Shown: positions 42,384 through 64,000 of the stretch, piece by piece | Numbering within the stretch: position 1 is the first letter of the stretch | Layout of the letters: each line of letters starts with the position of its first letter | Assembly: GCA_963693285.1 (NCBI GenBank) | Contig: OY848921.1 | Location: 434,001 to 498,000 of the forward strand | Reading direction: 5' to 3' | Length of the DNA stretch: 64,000 nt | From: Xestospongia muta | Taxonomy: Eukaryota > Porifera > Demospongiae > Haplosclerida > Petrosiidae | The notes under the pieces: generated by a model | What the model was told of the DNA's origin: nothing | Database searches by the model: none | Seen by the model: only the letters and a program-made list of their open reading frames with translations | Made by a program: the position numbers and the translations under genes

Positions 42384-42794
42384 ATTTACAATCTCTTATC
42401 ACAGCTCCTCCTGTTTTCATGCAATAGATATAGAAATTAAAATAATACACTCACACTATTTAAGTACCCTTACCAGATAATCACTAATTGATAAAAAAAA
42501 TCAGCAGTTTTTCTACTATATTCAATTTATTAATGTTTTTCTATATTCCTCAAGTAACTCTTTTTCTCCTATCTCTTGCTCCTCTCAACTGACATTACAG
42601 GTGTCACTTTCTAGGATCTGATCTCACACCCTCCCATTAGCACCTTAATTGCTCTATAATCTCTTACCTTCTATATAACATTAATTTTTATTTTGTTATA
42701 ATAGAGCGCCAAAGGTGGGGTTACCATAGCAACCGCAAAACTTGGCTAACCTCACTACTTGGTTTCTTGTATCCTCAATTTTTCTCCTTCAATA
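42384..42794. promoter_or_regulatory. Divergent promoter region of DNAH10 and the small gene
   Basis: 411 bp between opposite starts. The DNAH10-proximal part (GGGGTTACCATAGCAACCGC at 42717-42736) contains GTTACCATAGCAAC, a good match to an RFX-type X-box, the usual switch for ciliary genes (established motif knowledge, site is inference). Degenerate copies lie at 36.5 and 41.96 kb. Confidence 0.6.
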
Positions 42795-63917
<21,123 letters not shown>

Positions 63918-63943
63918 GTTTGTAATTGATCAACATATCATTA

Positions 63944-63946
<3 letters not shown>

Positions 63947-63999
<53 letters not shown>
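63947..63999 (+). repeat. (CT)n tract at window end, probable next DNAH10 acceptor
   Basis: CT repeat following the exon 53 donor (63918). The last bases CTCTCTA suggest the acceptor AG completes just outside the window. Confidence 0.85.

Positions 64000-64000
<1 letters not shown>

Overview
The window reads as a compact, AT-rich animal nuclear genome. Every intron I resolved has GT-AG ends, and most are 40-150 bp. The genes are animal-type: Deltex, an adiponectin-receptor-like protein, trichoplein, a death-domain protein, SMARCB1 and the axonemal dynein DNAH10. Gene density, tiny introns and gene set suggest an early-branching invertebrate, and a demosponge is my best guess (inference, no marker gene seen). 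I saw no tRNA, rRNA, CRISPR array or bacterial-type operon.

Left part (1-13046). Two tandem adiponectin-receptor-like genes are followed by NADPH-cytochrome P450 reductase (minus), a small unrecognised gene, checkpoint clamp subunit RAD1 (plus), chromatin remodeller SMARCB1/SNF5 (minus) and trichoplein TCHP (plus). POR and RAD1 look like an old head-to-head pair whose shared promoter and both first exons were tandemly duplicated. Each gene then kept one copy and lost the other. A TCHP fragment was also copied into this interval.

Middle part (13047-34497, all minus). This is an array of fast-evolving, repeat-rich genes that I do not recognise. Three can be assembled exon by exon. Each has a Ser/Thr/Pro/Glu-rich tandem-repeat N-terminal region followed by a separate exon encoding one transmembrane segment. 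Two then continue into a long C-terminal exon: about 12 IQ motifs in one, 37-residue repeats in the other, both ending in the same conserved tail. The third stops just after the membrane segment. Four further single-exon ORFs lie beside them, and two share short tail motifs with the family. A 469-bp MITE with 8-bp target duplications sits in one intron, and the paralogous intron preserves the empty site.

Right part (34555-64000). A Deltex E3 ligase gene starts 57 bp from the divergent IQ gene. Next comes a junkyard of local duplicates: DNAH10 promoter/exon 1 and exon 32-33 pieces, a Deltex last exon, two TCHP-derived truncated copies that are still open, and a death-domain pseudogene beside an intact death-domain gene. 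The rest is DNAH10 (inner-arm dynein heavy chain), of which 53 exons (3960 codons) are present before the window ends. One DNAH10 intron hosts an antisense coiled-coil gene, and several others end in long CT microsatellites that merge with the 3' splice site.

TCHP (centriole/cilium) and DNAH10 (axoneme) are both cilium-linked. Apart from shared promoters and duplication history, I see no sign that the genes form one pathway.
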